From: Nitratiruptor tergarcus DSM 16512
GTDB taxonomy: Bacteria > Campylobacterota > Campylobacteria > Campylobacterales > Nitratiruptoraceae
Direction: 5' to 3'
Length of the DNA stretch: 64,000 nt
Assembly (NCBI RefSeq): GCF_027946175.1
Contig: NZ_AP026671.1
Location: forward strand, 1,550,001-1,614,000
Numbering within the stretch: position 1 is the stretch's first letter; each line of letters begins with the position of its first letter. Below are positions 9,548 to 17,957 of the stretch, piece by piece. The translations under genes were made by a program, and so were the position numbers. A model generated the notes under the pieces. The model did not search any database and was not told the origin of the DNA. It saw only the letters and a list, made by a program, of their open reading frames with translations.

Positions 9548-10133
9548 CCTTTATTTGCTCAATAAATCTTTCCACCTCTTTTTGCAGATGTTTGAGATCT
9601 TGAGAATTATCTATAATATAATCGGCCATTTTTCGCTTTTCTTCAATATCGATTTGCAATTTTATCCGTTGTCTTGCCTCTTCTAAGCTTAGTCTTTCTC
9701 TTTTGCATAGCCTCTCTACCTGTAACTCTTTTGGCGCATAAACTACAACTACTTTTTTGATAGGATAGTTTCTCTTTTCAAAAAAGAGTGGGATATCAAT
9801 AAAGTAAGGGACTTTAAATTTCTCCTCTTTTTGGGCAAGTTTTTCTATACGTTTTTTTATTTGAGGATGGAGGAGCTTTTCAAGTTTAAGACGCTCCTCT
9901 TTGTTACCAAAGATGAGTTTGCCTAGCTCTTTACGTAATACCTTGCCATCTTTTACATATTGATTACCAAAAAGCTTTGCAATATTGTCGCTATTCTCAT
10001 CAAGAAGTTCATGTGCAACTGCATCAGCATCAATGATATGAAATCCATAGAGTTTCAAAAGATTGCAAACAGTGCTTTTTCCTGTTGCAATCCCGCCAGT
10101 GAGCGCAATAGCATGAGCAAAAGGAGTTACCAC
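9528..10133 (-). CDS. coaE: Dephospho-CoA kinase
   Basis: 201 residues. The P-loop 'TGGIATGKSTV' (residues 12-22) and 'IDADAVAHELL' (~34-44) identify CoaE, which phosphorylates the ribose 3'-OH of dephospho-CoA in the last step of CoA synthesis. The lid region 'CKRERLSLEEARQRI' is present. It overlaps speE upstream by 7 bases and dapF downstream by 20, so translation is probably coupled. Confidence 0.95.
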   Translation of the reverse strand: MVTPFAHAIALTGGIATGKSTVCNLLKLYGFHIIDADAVAHELLDENSDNIAKLFGNQYVKDGKVLRKELGKLIFGNKEERLKLEKLLHPQIKKRIEKLAQKEEKFKVPYFIDIPLFFEKRNYPIKKVVVVYAPKELQVERLCKRERLSLEEARQRIKLQIDIEEKRKMADYIIDNSQDLKHLQKEVERFIEQIKVEYAIG

Positions 10134-10972
10134 TTATAGAGATCTCCTAGCTCTTTTTTGACATAGTTTGGAAGGACAAAGCTTGCTTTATGGATATCCG
10201 CATTGTAGTAGCGTAGTCCATCAAGCAGATCTGCTCTTTGTAAAATCATATCTGCTGTTGGATGGTGGTGCTTGCTTCCCAAAATAAAATTCCAATTACA
10301 TCCTGGATACATATACATCTCAAAGCGATATGGCATAACTATTTTGAAAAACTCCCCAATAACGCCCATAATCTCTTTGTGAAGCGGCATATCTATCCAC
10401 CAGCTCTCACCTTGAGCTACAACTACCCCATCATCTTTGAGAATCTTAAAAACATGTGCATAGAAGTTACGATCAAACAAACCTTCTGCCGGTCCTTCTG
10501 GATCAGTTGAGTCAATGAGCACTAGATCATATGTACCAGCTTCCATATTTTTGACATATTCAATTCCATCATCTATTATAAGATTGAGGCGTGGATTGTC
10601 CCAATCTCCTATTTGTGGAAAATACTTCTTACTCACATTGACTACTTCTTCATCAATCTCTACTAAATCTACTTGCATTTGTGGATGGCGCAGAAGCTCT
10701 TTTGCCACCCCACCATCTCCTCCACCAATAACAAGCGCTCTTTTGGGATCTTTATGGGTGCAAGCAGGGACATGCGCCATCATCTCATGATAGATAAATT
10801 CATCCTTATCACACAACATCCCGTGTCCATCAATAACTAAAATCTTTCCAAACTCATCACTCTCATATACTTCTATATGTTGATATCTGCTCTTTGTTTC
10901 AAAGAGTTTCTCTTTTACTTTGACGCCCTGCTTGAAAAAGTCATTATGTATCTCTTCAAACCACATCTTCAC
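10127..10972 (-). CDS. speE: Spermidine synthase (polyamine aminopropyltransferase)
   Basis: 281 residues. The decarboxylated-AdoMet site 'VIGGGDGGVAKELLRH' (~81-96), the acidic 'VDLVEIDEEVV' and the catalytic loop 'LIDSTDPEGPAEGLF' (~152-166) define the family. It transfers an aminopropyl group to putrescine or a related amine in the cytoplasm. Polyamines are prominent in thermophiles; the exact product (spermidine or a longer amine) cannot be told from motifs. First gene of the minus-strand group ending at the bax-like gene. Confidence 0.94.
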   Translation of the reverse strand: MKMWFEEIHNDFFKQGVKVKEKLFETKSRYQHIEVYESDEFGKILVIDGHGMLCDKDEFIYHEMMAHVPACTHKDPKRALVIGGGDGGVAKELLRHPQMQVDLVEIDEEVVNVSKKYFPQIGDWDNPRLNLIIDDGIEYVKNMEAGTYDLVLIDSTDPEGPAEGLFDRNFYAHVFKILKDDGVVVAQGESWWIDMPLHKEIMGVIGEFFKIVMPYRFEMYMYPGCNWNFILGSKHHHPTADMILQRADLLDGLRYYNADIHKASFVLPNYVKKELGDLYKW

Positions 10973-11063
10973 TCCATTTAAGATAAAATTTGTCTGATTT
11001 TAGCAAAAATTTATCAATTTAACCATAAATGCTATAATTAAACAAAAAAATGAGGAGGGTGTG

Positions 11064-11285
11064 ATGTGTGGTGACAAAGCGCAAAGAATTTTGATGGCTA
11101 TAATGCTTGGATTTACAATGTATCTTTTTGCAATGGGACGAAGTGACCAAACAATGTTTCAAATTGCAGTTGTGCTGCAGACATTTATCATTATTATGCT
11201 ACTCATTTTTGCTTTTACAAATTTTTGTCCAAGTCTTTGGTTTTTCAATAAGATCTTTGGCAAGTGTAACTGGGATGAGAAATGA
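11064..11285 (+). CDS. Small two-helix membrane protein upstream of purM
   Basis: About 73 residues. The GTG at 11061 and the ATG at 11064 are both possible; the ATG is better spaced from AGGAGG at 11053-11058. Two hydrophobic stretches ('ILMAIMLGFTMYLFAMG' and 'FQIAVVLQTFIIIMLLIFAF') are followed by a short tail with two Cys ('NFCPSLWFF', 'GKCNWDEK'). It resembles small DUF2892/YgaP-like membrane domains without the rhodanese part, but this is a weak match. It overlaps purM by 4 bases (ATGA). Confidence 0.65.
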   Translation: MCGDKAQRILMAIMLGFTMYLFAMGRSDQTMFQIAVVLQTFIIIMLLIFAFTNFCPSLWFFNKIFGKCNWDEK

Positions 11286-12274
11286 GTATCAGCTATAAAG
11301 AGAGTGGAGTCGATATAGATGCTGGAGCAAAGCTGGTTGAAGAGATAAAGCCTTTTGTCAAAGAGACATTTAATGAAAATGTTCTTGGCAATATCGGAGG
11401 TTTTGCAGGGGGCTTCGCTCTTCCAAAAGGATATAGTGAGCCTGTGCTCTTTGGAGCAACTGATGGCGTAGGTACGAAACTCAAACTTGCAATTGAGGCA
11501 AAGAAGTTTGATACTGTAGGCATTGATTTAGTAGCTATGTGCGTCAATGATCTTATATGTAGTTTTGCAGAGCCTCTCTTTTTTCTTGACTACTACGCTA
11601 CCGCAAAACTTGAGGTAGAAGAAGCAAAAGAGGTGATAAAAGGGATTGCACAAGGGTGCAAAGAGAGTGAGTGTGCACTCATCGGTGGTGAGACTGCAGA
11701 GATGCCTGGAATGTATCGCGAGGGTGATTTTGATCTTGCTGGCTTTGCCGTAGGAATTGCAGAGCGTAAAGAGCTTGAAAATAGGCCTCCTCTTCATGCT
11801 GGAGATGCGCTCATCGCCCTCCCCTCTTCTGGAATCCATTCCAACGGCTATAGTCTCGTGCGCAAACTCTTTTTTGAAAAGCTTGGAATGAGTTTAGAAG
11901 ATGAGTTTGAAGGTGAAAAGCTTAAAAATGTGCTCCTTCGCCCTACTCGCATCTATGTCAAAACATATAAAAAACTCAAAAACTCTATCAAAGCTCTTGC
12001 ACATATCACAGGTGGCGGTATAGTAGAAAACCTCCCTCGCGTTTTACCACAAGATCTCCAAGCAGTAGTAGAAAAAGAGAAGATCAAGACACTGCCCATT
12101 TTTGATTTTATTGCGCAGTATGTAGAAGAGAGCGAGATGTATAAAACCTTTAATATGGGTATAGGAATGATTTTGGTGGTTGCTCCCGAAAATGTAGAAA
12201 ATGTCTTGGCACAATGTGACGGTTATATTATTGGAAAGCTGCAAAAAGGGCAAAAGGGAGTAAAACTCGTTTGA
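11282..12274 (+). CDS. purM: Phosphoribosylformylglycinamidine cyclo-ligase
   Basis: 330 residues. 'SYKESGVDIDAGAKLVEEI' at the start, 'LFGATDGVGTKLKLA' (ATP/Mg region, ~58-72), 'LIGGETAEMPGMY' (~129-141) and 'ALPSSGIHSNGYSLVR' (~174-189) are AIR synthetase hallmarks. It closes the imidazole ring of AIR in purine synthesis. It is coupled at both ends: a 4-base overlap with the small membrane protein and a TTGA overlap with the DUF218 gene. Confidence 0.97.
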   Translation: MSISYKESGVDIDAGAKLVEEIKPFVKETFNENVLGNIGGFAGGFALPKGYSEPVLFGATDGVGTKLKLAIEAKKFDTVGIDLVAMCVNDLICSFAEPLFFLDYYATAKLEVEEAKEVIKGIAQGCKESECALIGGETAEMPGMYREGDFDLAGFAVGIAERKELENRPPLHAGDALIALPSSGIHSNGYSLVRKLFFEKLGMSLEDEFEGEKLKNVLLRPTRIYVKTYKKLKNSIKALAHITGGGIVENLPRVLPQDLQAVVEKEKIKTLPIFDFIAQYVEESEMYKTFNMGIGMILVVAPENVENVLAQCDGYIIGKLQKGQKGVKLV

Positions 12275-12963
12275 TCTACGCTCTTTCTAAACTCTTTACA
12301 TATACCCTCATGCCGCCAGCCCTCTTTATTTGGACTCTTCTTTTAGCCTCTTTTGGCTATCTCAAAAGAGTGATGTTTCTTTTGGCACTACTCTTTTGGT
12401 TTCTCTCAACACAAATTGGTGCACATCTACTTTTGGAGCCTTTAGAAAATATGCACCTGCCAAAGAAAGCAGTTAATCCACGCTATGTAGTAGTCCTTGG
12501 AGGGGGATATGACAAAGGAGCGCTCCCCCTCAGTGCCCATGCCACAGAACGGCTACTCATGGGACTTGCAGTAGCAAAGGAGCATAATGCTACTTTAGTC
12601 TATACTGGATATGAAGCGAAATATGCAAAAAAAGAGATAGTCTTTTTACAAAAACGTTTTGATTTTACTCTTCCAGTTATTTATGAAGATAGAAGCCTTG
12701 ATACCTATCAAAACGCTGCATACTGCGCTAAAATGCTTCCAACAAAAGAGATCTATCTTGTTACCTCTGCAGTCCATATGCCAAGAGCTTACCGTCTCTT
12801 TACCCATTTTGGTTTTAGAATAACCCCAGTAAAAACAGATTTTAGAATAAAATCCGCGCTTGAACTCTCAGCACTTTTTCCAAAAATGGACTATTTTGAT
12901 GCATCCTATGCAGCACTTCATGAATATATCGGGCTATTAAGCCTCATAGTACGAGGCATTTAG
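12271..12963 (+). CDS. YdcF/ElyC-like DUF218 membrane protein
   Basis: 230 residues from a TTG start that overlaps the purM stop (TTGA); an internal ATG about 13 codons later is the alternative. Two N-terminal membrane helices are followed by the DUF218 domain: 'VVVLGGGYDKGALPL', 'ERLLMGLAVAKEHNATLVYTG', 'YEDRSLDTYQNAAYCAKM' and 'VTSAVHMPRAYRLF'. In E. coli, ElyC and related proteins affect envelope polysaccharide or carrier-lipid metabolism; the exact reaction is unknown. Convergent with the phosphoribosyltransferase gene, with a 4-base overlap of the ends. Confidence 0.85.
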   Translation: MIYALSKLFTYTLMPPALFIWTLLLASFGYLKRVMFLLALLFWFLSTQIGAHLLLEPLENMHLPKKAVNPRYVVVLGGGYDKGALPLSAHATERLLMGLAVAKEHNATLVYTGYEAKYAKKEIVFLQKRFDFTLPVIYEDRSLDTYQNAAYCAKMLPTKEIYLVTSAVHMPRAYRLFTHFGFRITPVKTDFRIKSALELSALFPKMDYFDASYAALHEYIGLLSLIVRGI

Positions 12964-13592
12964 AACTCGCTCAATAGCTCCATCACTTCATCATCACTGA
13001 GCTGATGAAAATCTCTATAAAACTGCCCTACTGCCATAAAATCTGCTGGAGCATCGAGCACTATAACTTTATCAGCAGCCTCTTTGAGCAAAGCTATGCT
13101 ATCTGGTGGCGCAACAGGGACGGCTATGACAACCTCTTTTGCCCCTTCGTTTTTGAGCGCTTTGGCTGCTAAGTACATGCTAGCACCCGTAGCAACCCCA
13201 TCATCAACCAAAATAACCCTTTTGCCTTTGATATCGATACGCGGCTTATTGTAGAGCGCTCTTTTTTGGCGAATCTTCTCTAAGATCTGTGCCTCTTGCT
13301 CATCTATGTAGTGACGTGCGACATTGAGCATAATGACTGCTCTTTCATTGACAAACTCCTCTCCATTTTCACTAATAGCCCCAATAGCTGCTTCAGGATT
13401 GTAGGGAGAGGGGATCTTTTTAACAAAAAAGATATCAAGAGGCAGATCCAACTGCTTTGCAATCACATATGCAACTGGCACCCCTCCTCTTGGCAAGGCT
13501 ATAACTACTGTATTAGGATCTTCTCTATACTCTTGCAACTCTTTTGCTAGTAGTTCTCCTGCTTCAAATCGATCACTAAACATCATCTGCAA
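12960..13592 (-). CDS. Phosphoribosyltransferase-family protein
   Basis: 210 residues. The PRPP-binding signature 'VILVDDGVATGAS' lies at about 125-137, preceded by 'VVIALPRGGVPVAYVIAKQL', a pattern seen in stand-alone type I PRTases of unknown substrate, often fused to or near stress hydrolases. The lack of a recognisable purine or pyrimidine specificity hood leaves the substrate open. It is transcribed away from dtd across an AT-rich 90-bp divergent region. Confidence 0.85.
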   Translation of the reverse strand: MQMMFSDRFEAGELLAKELQEYREDPNTVVIALPRGGVPVAYVIAKQLDLPLDIFFVKKIPSPYNPEAAIGAISENGEEFVNERAVIMLNVARHYIDEQEAQILEKIRQKRALYNKPRIDIKGKRVILVDDGVATGASMYLAAKALKNEGAKEVVIAVPVAPPDSIALLKEAADKVIVLDAPADFMAVGQFYRDFHQLSDDEVMELLSEF

Positions 13593-13683
13593 TCTCCTGA
13601 ATAATATATTATTTTATTTTTTATTAAATATATTTTACCATAATTTTAAATTACTTCTTTACCATTATAGCAAAGGGGATATA

Positions 13684-14127
13684 ATGATTGCACTCATTCA
13701 GCGCGTAACGGCTTCATGGGTTAAAGTTGAGAACAAAGAGATTGCTCGCATCGGCAAAGGATACAATATTTTACTTGGTGTCATGGAAGATGATACGGAT
13801 GAAGATATTCAAAAACTTGTAAAGAAAATATGCAATCTTCGCATCTTTCCTGATGAGAATATGAAATTTGATAAAAATATTTTACAAGTTCGTGGAGAAA
13901 TATTGGTAATAAGCCAATTTACCCTCGCTGGCAATATCGAACGAGGCAATCGTCCCGATTTTAGCGCGGCAATGGAGCCTAAAAGAGCCAAGGAACTCTA
14001 TGAGCAGTTTTGTAAAGAGCTTGCGAAGAAGGTGCCTGTACAAAAGGGAGAGTTTGGTGCTATGATGGAGGTTGGTATCATCAATGATGGACCTGTCACA
14101 ATTATTGCTGATTCTAAAAAATTATGA
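13684..14127 (+). CDS. dtd: D-aminoacyl-tRNA deacylase
   Basis: 147 residues. The active-site motifs 'ISQFTLAG' (~79-86; Thr) and 'NDGPVT' (the Gly-cisPro motif, about 137-142), plus 'RGNRPDFSAAM', are all present. Dtd removes D-amino acids, and Gly from tRNA-Ala, as a translation-quality step. The start is preceded by AAGGGG. Its stop overlaps the start of the next gene by 4 bases. Confidence 0.96.
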   Translation: MIALIQRVTASWVKVENKEIARIGKGYNILLGVMEDDTDEDIQKLVKKICNLRIFPDENMKFDKNILQVRGEILVISQFTLAGNIERGNRPDFSAAMEPKRAKELYEQFCKELAKKVPVQKGEFGAMMEVGIINDGPVTIIADSKKL

Positions 14128-15383
14128 AATATTTCATACTTCTTGTAGCATGTATACTTTTTGGCGCAGATTTCGAGCCTGCAACTCCAGCAAGCTATCA
14201 ACCAACAAAGCTGCAAGTTCTGCCTCTGCCTTCATCAACTCCTCTCTATGCTACTGCACGTATATGGGATAGGGATCTTACTTTTGTAAAGCCCTTTGAG
14301 ATTATAGAGCTAGGAGGAATTGCCGATCTTTTAGGAAAAGATCTTCGTGATTTTAAAAAAGTTGTTGCATATGAATGGAGTGCAGGATTTTACAAAGATG
14401 AGATAAATCCTCTGACAACTTGGGCTAAAAAGCATCCTCAAGCCCTTCTTTACGATAAACCAAACAAAGAGGGGGCATACTTTTACGATATGTGCAATGA
14501 AGTTCTGATGCAAAAACGTTTTTCTTATCTTCTTGAACAAAAGAGAAATCTCGGCATTGTAGGGTACTTTTTTGACTGGGCTAATGAGGAGTTTTTACAT
14601 GAGAAGGAGTTTGCTAAGTATCAAGAGCGTTTCAAGAAAAAACATTCGCATGGATCTTATACAAAGTGCTTGCAAAGATTTTTTCAAAAACTCCGTGATG
14701 CTGGCTTGCTTGTCATCACCAACCAAGCTTACCGTAATGAAAATCTCTTAGAATCAGTAGATTATGATATGTGTGAAAGCTATATGACGCAAGTTGACAA
14801 TACATCAGCCATGACAAATATTGAGGGCACTTTGAGTCTTATTCCTACCACCACATTTGCCCCTTTGGATGAGGTTTTTGATTATTTTAAGACATTTTCT
14901 CAACTGAAGAAAAAGTACCATTTTAAACAGATGATCTATTTAAACTATGCAGCTCCAATTTTTGAAGCAAAAGGGGATCTGCTTGTAGCTAAAAAACCTC
15001 GCGATATTATCTACTACAACTACGCTCTTGCAAAACTTGGAGGATTTTATAGCTATACTGAGGTTCCCTTTAATCATGAGTTGGAAAAGGATCCTCTCTA
15101 CTTTATAGATCTTGGTAAACCTTTGGAAAAAATGCAGCAAAGAGATGGCATATACTGGCGCCTTTTTCAAAATGGGTTTGTTATTGTAGCTCCCTCTCTC
15201 ACAAAGCCTCTCTATCTGCGCATCAAAGTTTCTGGTCTTATAGATGTAAAAGAGCAAATTTCTCTTCAAGCCAAAGATGGATGGACAGCATTTGCGCTAA
15301 AACCAATATATTATAATTTTGAAAATCGCTATCTCCCACAAGCAAAGGTTTTTTTGTATGCAGATAAAGTACTTCATAAGTGA
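14124..15383 (+). CDS. Exported putative TIM-barrel glycoside-hydrolase-like protein
   Basis: 419 residues. A short Sec signal ('KYFILLVACILFGAD') is followed by a region that looks like an eight-strand barrel: 'VVAYEWSAGFYK', 'GIVGYFFDWANEEFL' (an FDW-x-x-E acidic strand end), 'DAGLLVITNQAYRNENLL', 'DYDMCESYMTQVDN' and 'MIYLNYAAP'. This pattern recalls endo-acting GH-like barrels such as GH114 relatives, with acidic residues at strand ends, but I cannot place it in a family. It overlaps dtd by 4 bases and pgeF by 26, so it is part of the same operon. The lysine-rich, non-repetitive body argues against a structural protein. Confidence 0.55.
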   Translation: MKYFILLVACILFGADFEPATPASYQPTKLQVLPLPSSTPLYATARIWDRDLTFVKPFEIIELGGIADLLGKDLRDFKKVVAYEWSAGFYKDEINPLTTWAKKHPQALLYDKPNKEGAYFYDMCNEVLMQKRFSYLLEQKRNLGIVGYFFDWANEEFLHEKEFAKYQERFKKKHSHGSYTKCLQRFFQKLRDAGLLVITNQAYRNENLLESVDYDMCESYMTQVDNTSAMTNIEGTLSLIPTTTFAPLDEVFDYFKTFSQLKKKYHFKQMIYLNYAAPIFEAKGDLLVAKKPRDIIYYNYALAKLGGFYSYTEVPFNHELEKDPLYFIDLGKPLEKMQQRDGIYWRLFQNGFVIVAPSLTKPLYLRIKVSGLIDVKEQISLQAKDGWTAFALKPIYYNFENRYLPQAKVFLYADKVLHK

Positions 15384-16023
15384 TCGCTTTGGAGGTGTAA
15401 GCAAGCCTCCCTTTCATGAGCTCAATATCGCTTTGCATACTGGAGATGACCCAGAAGATGTGATACAAAACCGTAAAATTTTGTTTCAAAAAGCCGGTAT
15501 TAAAAATGCTCAGTTTGCAGACCAGATCCACAGCAACAAAGTCATTATTCTTGATAAGTATAACGCTCCTCTCCAGTGTGATGGTTTTATCACTACAAAA
15601 CCAAATCTTGCCTTAGCCATTATGAGTGCAGACTGCTTTGGTGTACTCCTCTATGATTCAATTAATTTCATTATTGGAGCAGTTCACGCTGGACGTGCCG
15701 GAGCCCAGCAGGGGATAGTAACAAATGCAATCGAAATAATGTATCAGCTTGGTGCGCAAGAGATAAGAGCCGTTATAAGTCCTGGAATTCATAGCTGCTG
15801 CTATGAAGTAGGGGAGGAGATATTGCAAAAGACACCTTCTCGTTTTATTAAAAGAGGCAGATTTCTTGATATTAAAGCTATGATTTATGAGCAGCTCCAT
15901 AAAAAAGGAGTATCATATATCAAAGATTTGAATATATGCACCTGTTGCGATAGGCGTTACTACTCCTATCGCAGGGAGGGGCGTACCGGCAGATTTGCTT
16001 CAATTATATGGATGGAGGAGTAA
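15358..16023 (+). CDS. pgeF: Peptidoglycan-editing/laccase-domain protein PgeF (YfiH family)
   Basis: About 221 residues from the ATG at 15358, giving 'MQIKYFISDRFGGVSKPPF', the usual beginning of the family; a longer frame from 15319 runs into the previous gene. Zinc/metal residues are in 'FADQIHSNKV', 'MSADCFGVLLYD' and 'AVHAGRAGAQQG', with 'ISPGIHSCCYEVGEE' after them. The family has been described as purine nucleoside phosphorylase/laccase and as a peptidoglycan-precursor editing enzyme. A purine role would fit the operon with dtd less clearly than an envelope role would. Confidence 0.9.
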   Translation: MQIKYFISDRFGGVSKPPFHELNIALHTGDDPEDVIQNRKILFQKAGIKNAQFADQIHSNKVIILDKYNAPLQCDGFITTKPNLALAIMSADCFGVLLYDSINFIIGAVHAGRAGAQQGIVTNAIEIMYQLGAQEIRAVISPGIHSCCYEVGEEILQKTPSRFIKRGRFLDIKAMIYEQLHKKGVSYIKDLNICTCCDRRYYSYRREGRTGRFASIIWMEE

Positions 16024-16491
16024 ATGGAGGAGCTTTTTGTTATTATTCCAAAACTACCAGGGGTAAGGGTCTATCAATTTAGCGATGCTTTTGAAAGCTC
16101 AAAGAGTCTGTGTGATTTTTGCCAAGAGCAGGGGCATTATCTTGAAATTGTAGCTTTGGAAGATGCAATTTATGAGGAGATTAAAGATTTACCAGCAAAG
16201 GTGCGCCGCATTGATGAGGATAAAGAGCGCTATAACTTACGATCTATGCAGTTTGATACAATTTTTGTTAATTATGATATTACAAAACTCCAAGATCCTG
16301 AGCAGTTTTTGCGCAAAACTTACCGCATGATGAAAAATGCAGCAGATCTGCTACTTTTTTTAGATAAAGCAAAAATAGAAGAGTTCACAAAACTTTTAGA
16401 AGAGTTAAACTATGTAGCAATCAATCCAATCTCTTACAGTAAAGGCTCGGTGCTCAGTGCTAAAAAGATGCATGGATGGGCAAAAGTTTAG
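16024..16491 (+). CDS. Small Rossmann-like protein, unknown
   Basis: 155 residues beginning directly at the pgeF stop. The sequence shows alternating strand/helix with 'FDTIFVNYDITKLQDPEQF' and 'LRKTYRMMKNAADLLLFLD', which looks like the second half of a SAM-methyltransferase fold, including a 'post-strand 4' helix, but the glycine-rich SAM motif is missing. It may be a reduced methyltransferase-like protein kept in Campylobacterota. No function is assigned. Confidence 0.6.
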   Translation: MEELFVIIPKLPGVRVYQFSDAFESSKSLCDFCQEQGHYLEIVALEDAIYEEIKDLPAKVRRIDEDKERYNLRSMQFDTIFVNYDITKLQDPEQFLRKTYRMMKNAADLLLFLDKAKIEEFTKLLEELNYVAINPISYSKGSVLSAKKMHGWAKV

Positions 16492-16504
16492 TTATAATTT
16501 TTTT

Positions 16505-17167
16505 ATGAATTTTTACAAAGAGCTTATAGAAAATAGCATTAATCCATTTATACTCTTTAGTGAAACAGGCGAAATTATTGAATATAATAAAGAGGGAGAG
16601 TATCTCCTCTCTATCGCACCTAAAGAAGATCTTTACAATCTTGCTGTAAGCCATGCATCTATGAGCTTTGGTTTTAAGCACACCTTTTTGCAGCTAGATA
16701 TTGGACACGCTACCTATTGTGCTATAACTGTGGGCTATCTTGATAGTGAGCATATCGGGCTCATGCTGCATAAAAACACCTGTGGATCAAAGGTGCAAAA
16801 GAGCAGCAAAGATCTCCAACCTGCCAATATCTTTACTCTTCTTGATATTGCAATTAATACACATCTTGACCAAACAAAAATTACAGCAGAGTATGATATC
16901 TCCATACCTGAATTCAAACTCGATATAAACCACTTTCTCAAGCTTCTTAATAAAATCTTCAGAACTTTAAAAAATGCACAAAAGCTTTTTATAAAAGTAC
17001 ATATTGCTATGGGGAGAAGTTTGAAAATAGATGAAAAACGCTATAGGGTAGTGGAGGTTATCATCGAGAGTGAAGAGATAACAAAACTTGATAAAATAGA
17101 AGATGAGCAGTTTATTATCACTGTAAACAATAATCAACTGCACATAGAACTCCCCTTTATATCTTAG
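16505..17167 (+). CDS. PAS protein with degenerate histidine-kinase tail (NtrB-like)
   Basis: 220 residues from the ATG at 16505; the open frame from 16457 lies in the previous gene. Residues 1-60 look like a PAS domain ('ENSINPFILFSETGEIIEYNKEG' is reminiscent of the NtrB start). After a linker the tail reads 'DINHFLKLLNKIFRTLKNA' and ends 'QFIITVNNNQLHIELPF', the position and shape of a kinase N-box and final strand. There is no H-box with a phosphorylatable His in the expected motif, and no G1/G2 boxes, so I infer it cannot phosphorylate. It faces an NtrC-like gene and precedes amtB-glnK. I propose a vestigial NtrB. Confidence 0.55.
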   Translation: MNFYKELIENSINPFILFSETGEIIEYNKEGEYLLSIAPKEDLYNLAVSHASMSFGFKHTFLQLDIGHATYCAITVGYLDSEHIGLMLHKNTCGSKVQKSSKDLQPANIFTLLDIAINTHLDQTKITAEYDISIPEFKLDINHFLKLLNKIFRTLKNAQKLFIKVHIAMGRSLKIDEKRYRVVEVIIESEEITKLDKIEDEQFIITVNNNQLHIELPFIS

Positions 17168-17867
17168 ATGCATATCTTTTTAATTTACTCGTGAGTGTAG
17201 CACGATTGAGTTCCAAAGCCTTCGACATAGCAAGAACACTTTTACATTTTTTCTTTGCTGCTCGAAGTAATGGTACTTCAAAAAGATAGAGAAGCTCTTT
17301 ATACCCTTCATCCACTCTATTTTCCAAATACTGCTCTAATAGTTGCATAATCTCCTCCTCATCCATAGAAGAGAGAAGAGCTTTCTCATAGATAGATTTT
17401 TTTAGCGATATTACATTACTTTGTAAATCTGGTATAAAATCTTGTGGAAACTCCTCTAACTCAAACTCCTCTTTGACCTTTTGTATATAGATGCGTTTGA
17501 GCTCTTCAAAATCTTCTGTACGCTCTCGCAAGGGTGGAATAGTTACTTGAATAGGAAAAAATTCATCAAGCTCTTCATCAAACTTCGTCACAGCTACAAT
17601 TAAACGCACTCCTTGGATACTACGCATAAAAATATGGAGGTTTTCAATATTTTCAAAGTCGCGTATAAAGATCTCTTTAGCTTCGATTTTTTGAGGAAGT
17701 GAAGCTACACTATATCTGGGTATATGAGGGAAAACTTCATTAACGAGCGTCTCCTTTCCCGTACCTCTTTCACCTATAATAGCAATATTTACAGGAAGAT
17801 TTGCTGCAGCTTGCAAGATATTGAGAGCTTTTATAGTTTGTGGCGACTTGGCTACAAAAGTTCGCAT
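17157..17867 (-). CDS. Truncated NtrC-like AAA+/Fis regulator
   Basis: 236 residues. There is no receiver domain. A Walker-A-like 'IIGERGTGKETLVNEV' (~31-46) begins a shortened AAA+ module. The Walker B place reads 'EIFIRDFENIEN' rather than a DE pair, the sigma54-contact GAFTGA loop is absent, yet 'IPPLRERTEDFEELKR' (the arginine-finger/sensor region of NtrC) is kept. The last ~40 residues are a Fis-type helix-turn-helix ('AMSKALELNRATLTSKLKRY'). So it should bind DNA but probably does not activate sigma54 polymerase. It is divergent from amtB, with a palindrome 16 bases from its start, and convergent with the NtrB-like gene (11-base overlap). Confidence 0.7.
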   Translation of the reverse strand: MRTFVAKSPQTIKALNILQAAANLPVNIAIIGERGTGKETLVNEVFPHIPRYSVASLPQKIEAKEIFIRDFENIENLHIFMRSIQGVRLIVAVTKFDEELDEFFPIQVTIPPLRERTEDFEELKRIYIQKVKEEFELEEFPQDFIPDLQSNVISLKKSIYEKALLSSMDEEEIMQLLEQYLENRVDEGYKELLYLFEVPLLRAAKKKCKSVLAMSKALELNRATLTSKLKRYASKI

Positions 17868-17882
17868 GCTATCTCCTTGTAA

Positions 17883-17901
17883 TTGTATAAAAATTATACA
17901 A
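17883..17901. promoter_or_regulatory. Perfect palindrome in the divergent regulator/amtB promoter
   Basis: TTGTATAA-AAA-TTATACAA, an exact 8-bp inverted repeat, with a further half-site ATACAA at 17921-17926. It lies 16 bases upstream of the Fis-type regulator start and 57 bases before amtB. No GG-N10-GC sigma54 promoter is visible in the gap. A likely operator for the adjacent regulator (inference). Confidence 0.6.
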
Positions 17902-17957
17902 AATTTTTGTACTACTAAAGATACAATTTCTTTGATAAAAATTTCAAAGGAGTTTCT

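Noticed and set aside
13593-13683. Divergent promoter between the phosphoribosyltransferase and dtd genes
   Set aside because: AT-rich with several possible -10 boxes, none supported by a good -35; not called.
16457-16505. Longer start for the NtrB-like gene
   Set aside because: It would begin inside the previous gene; the ATG at 16505 is cleaner.
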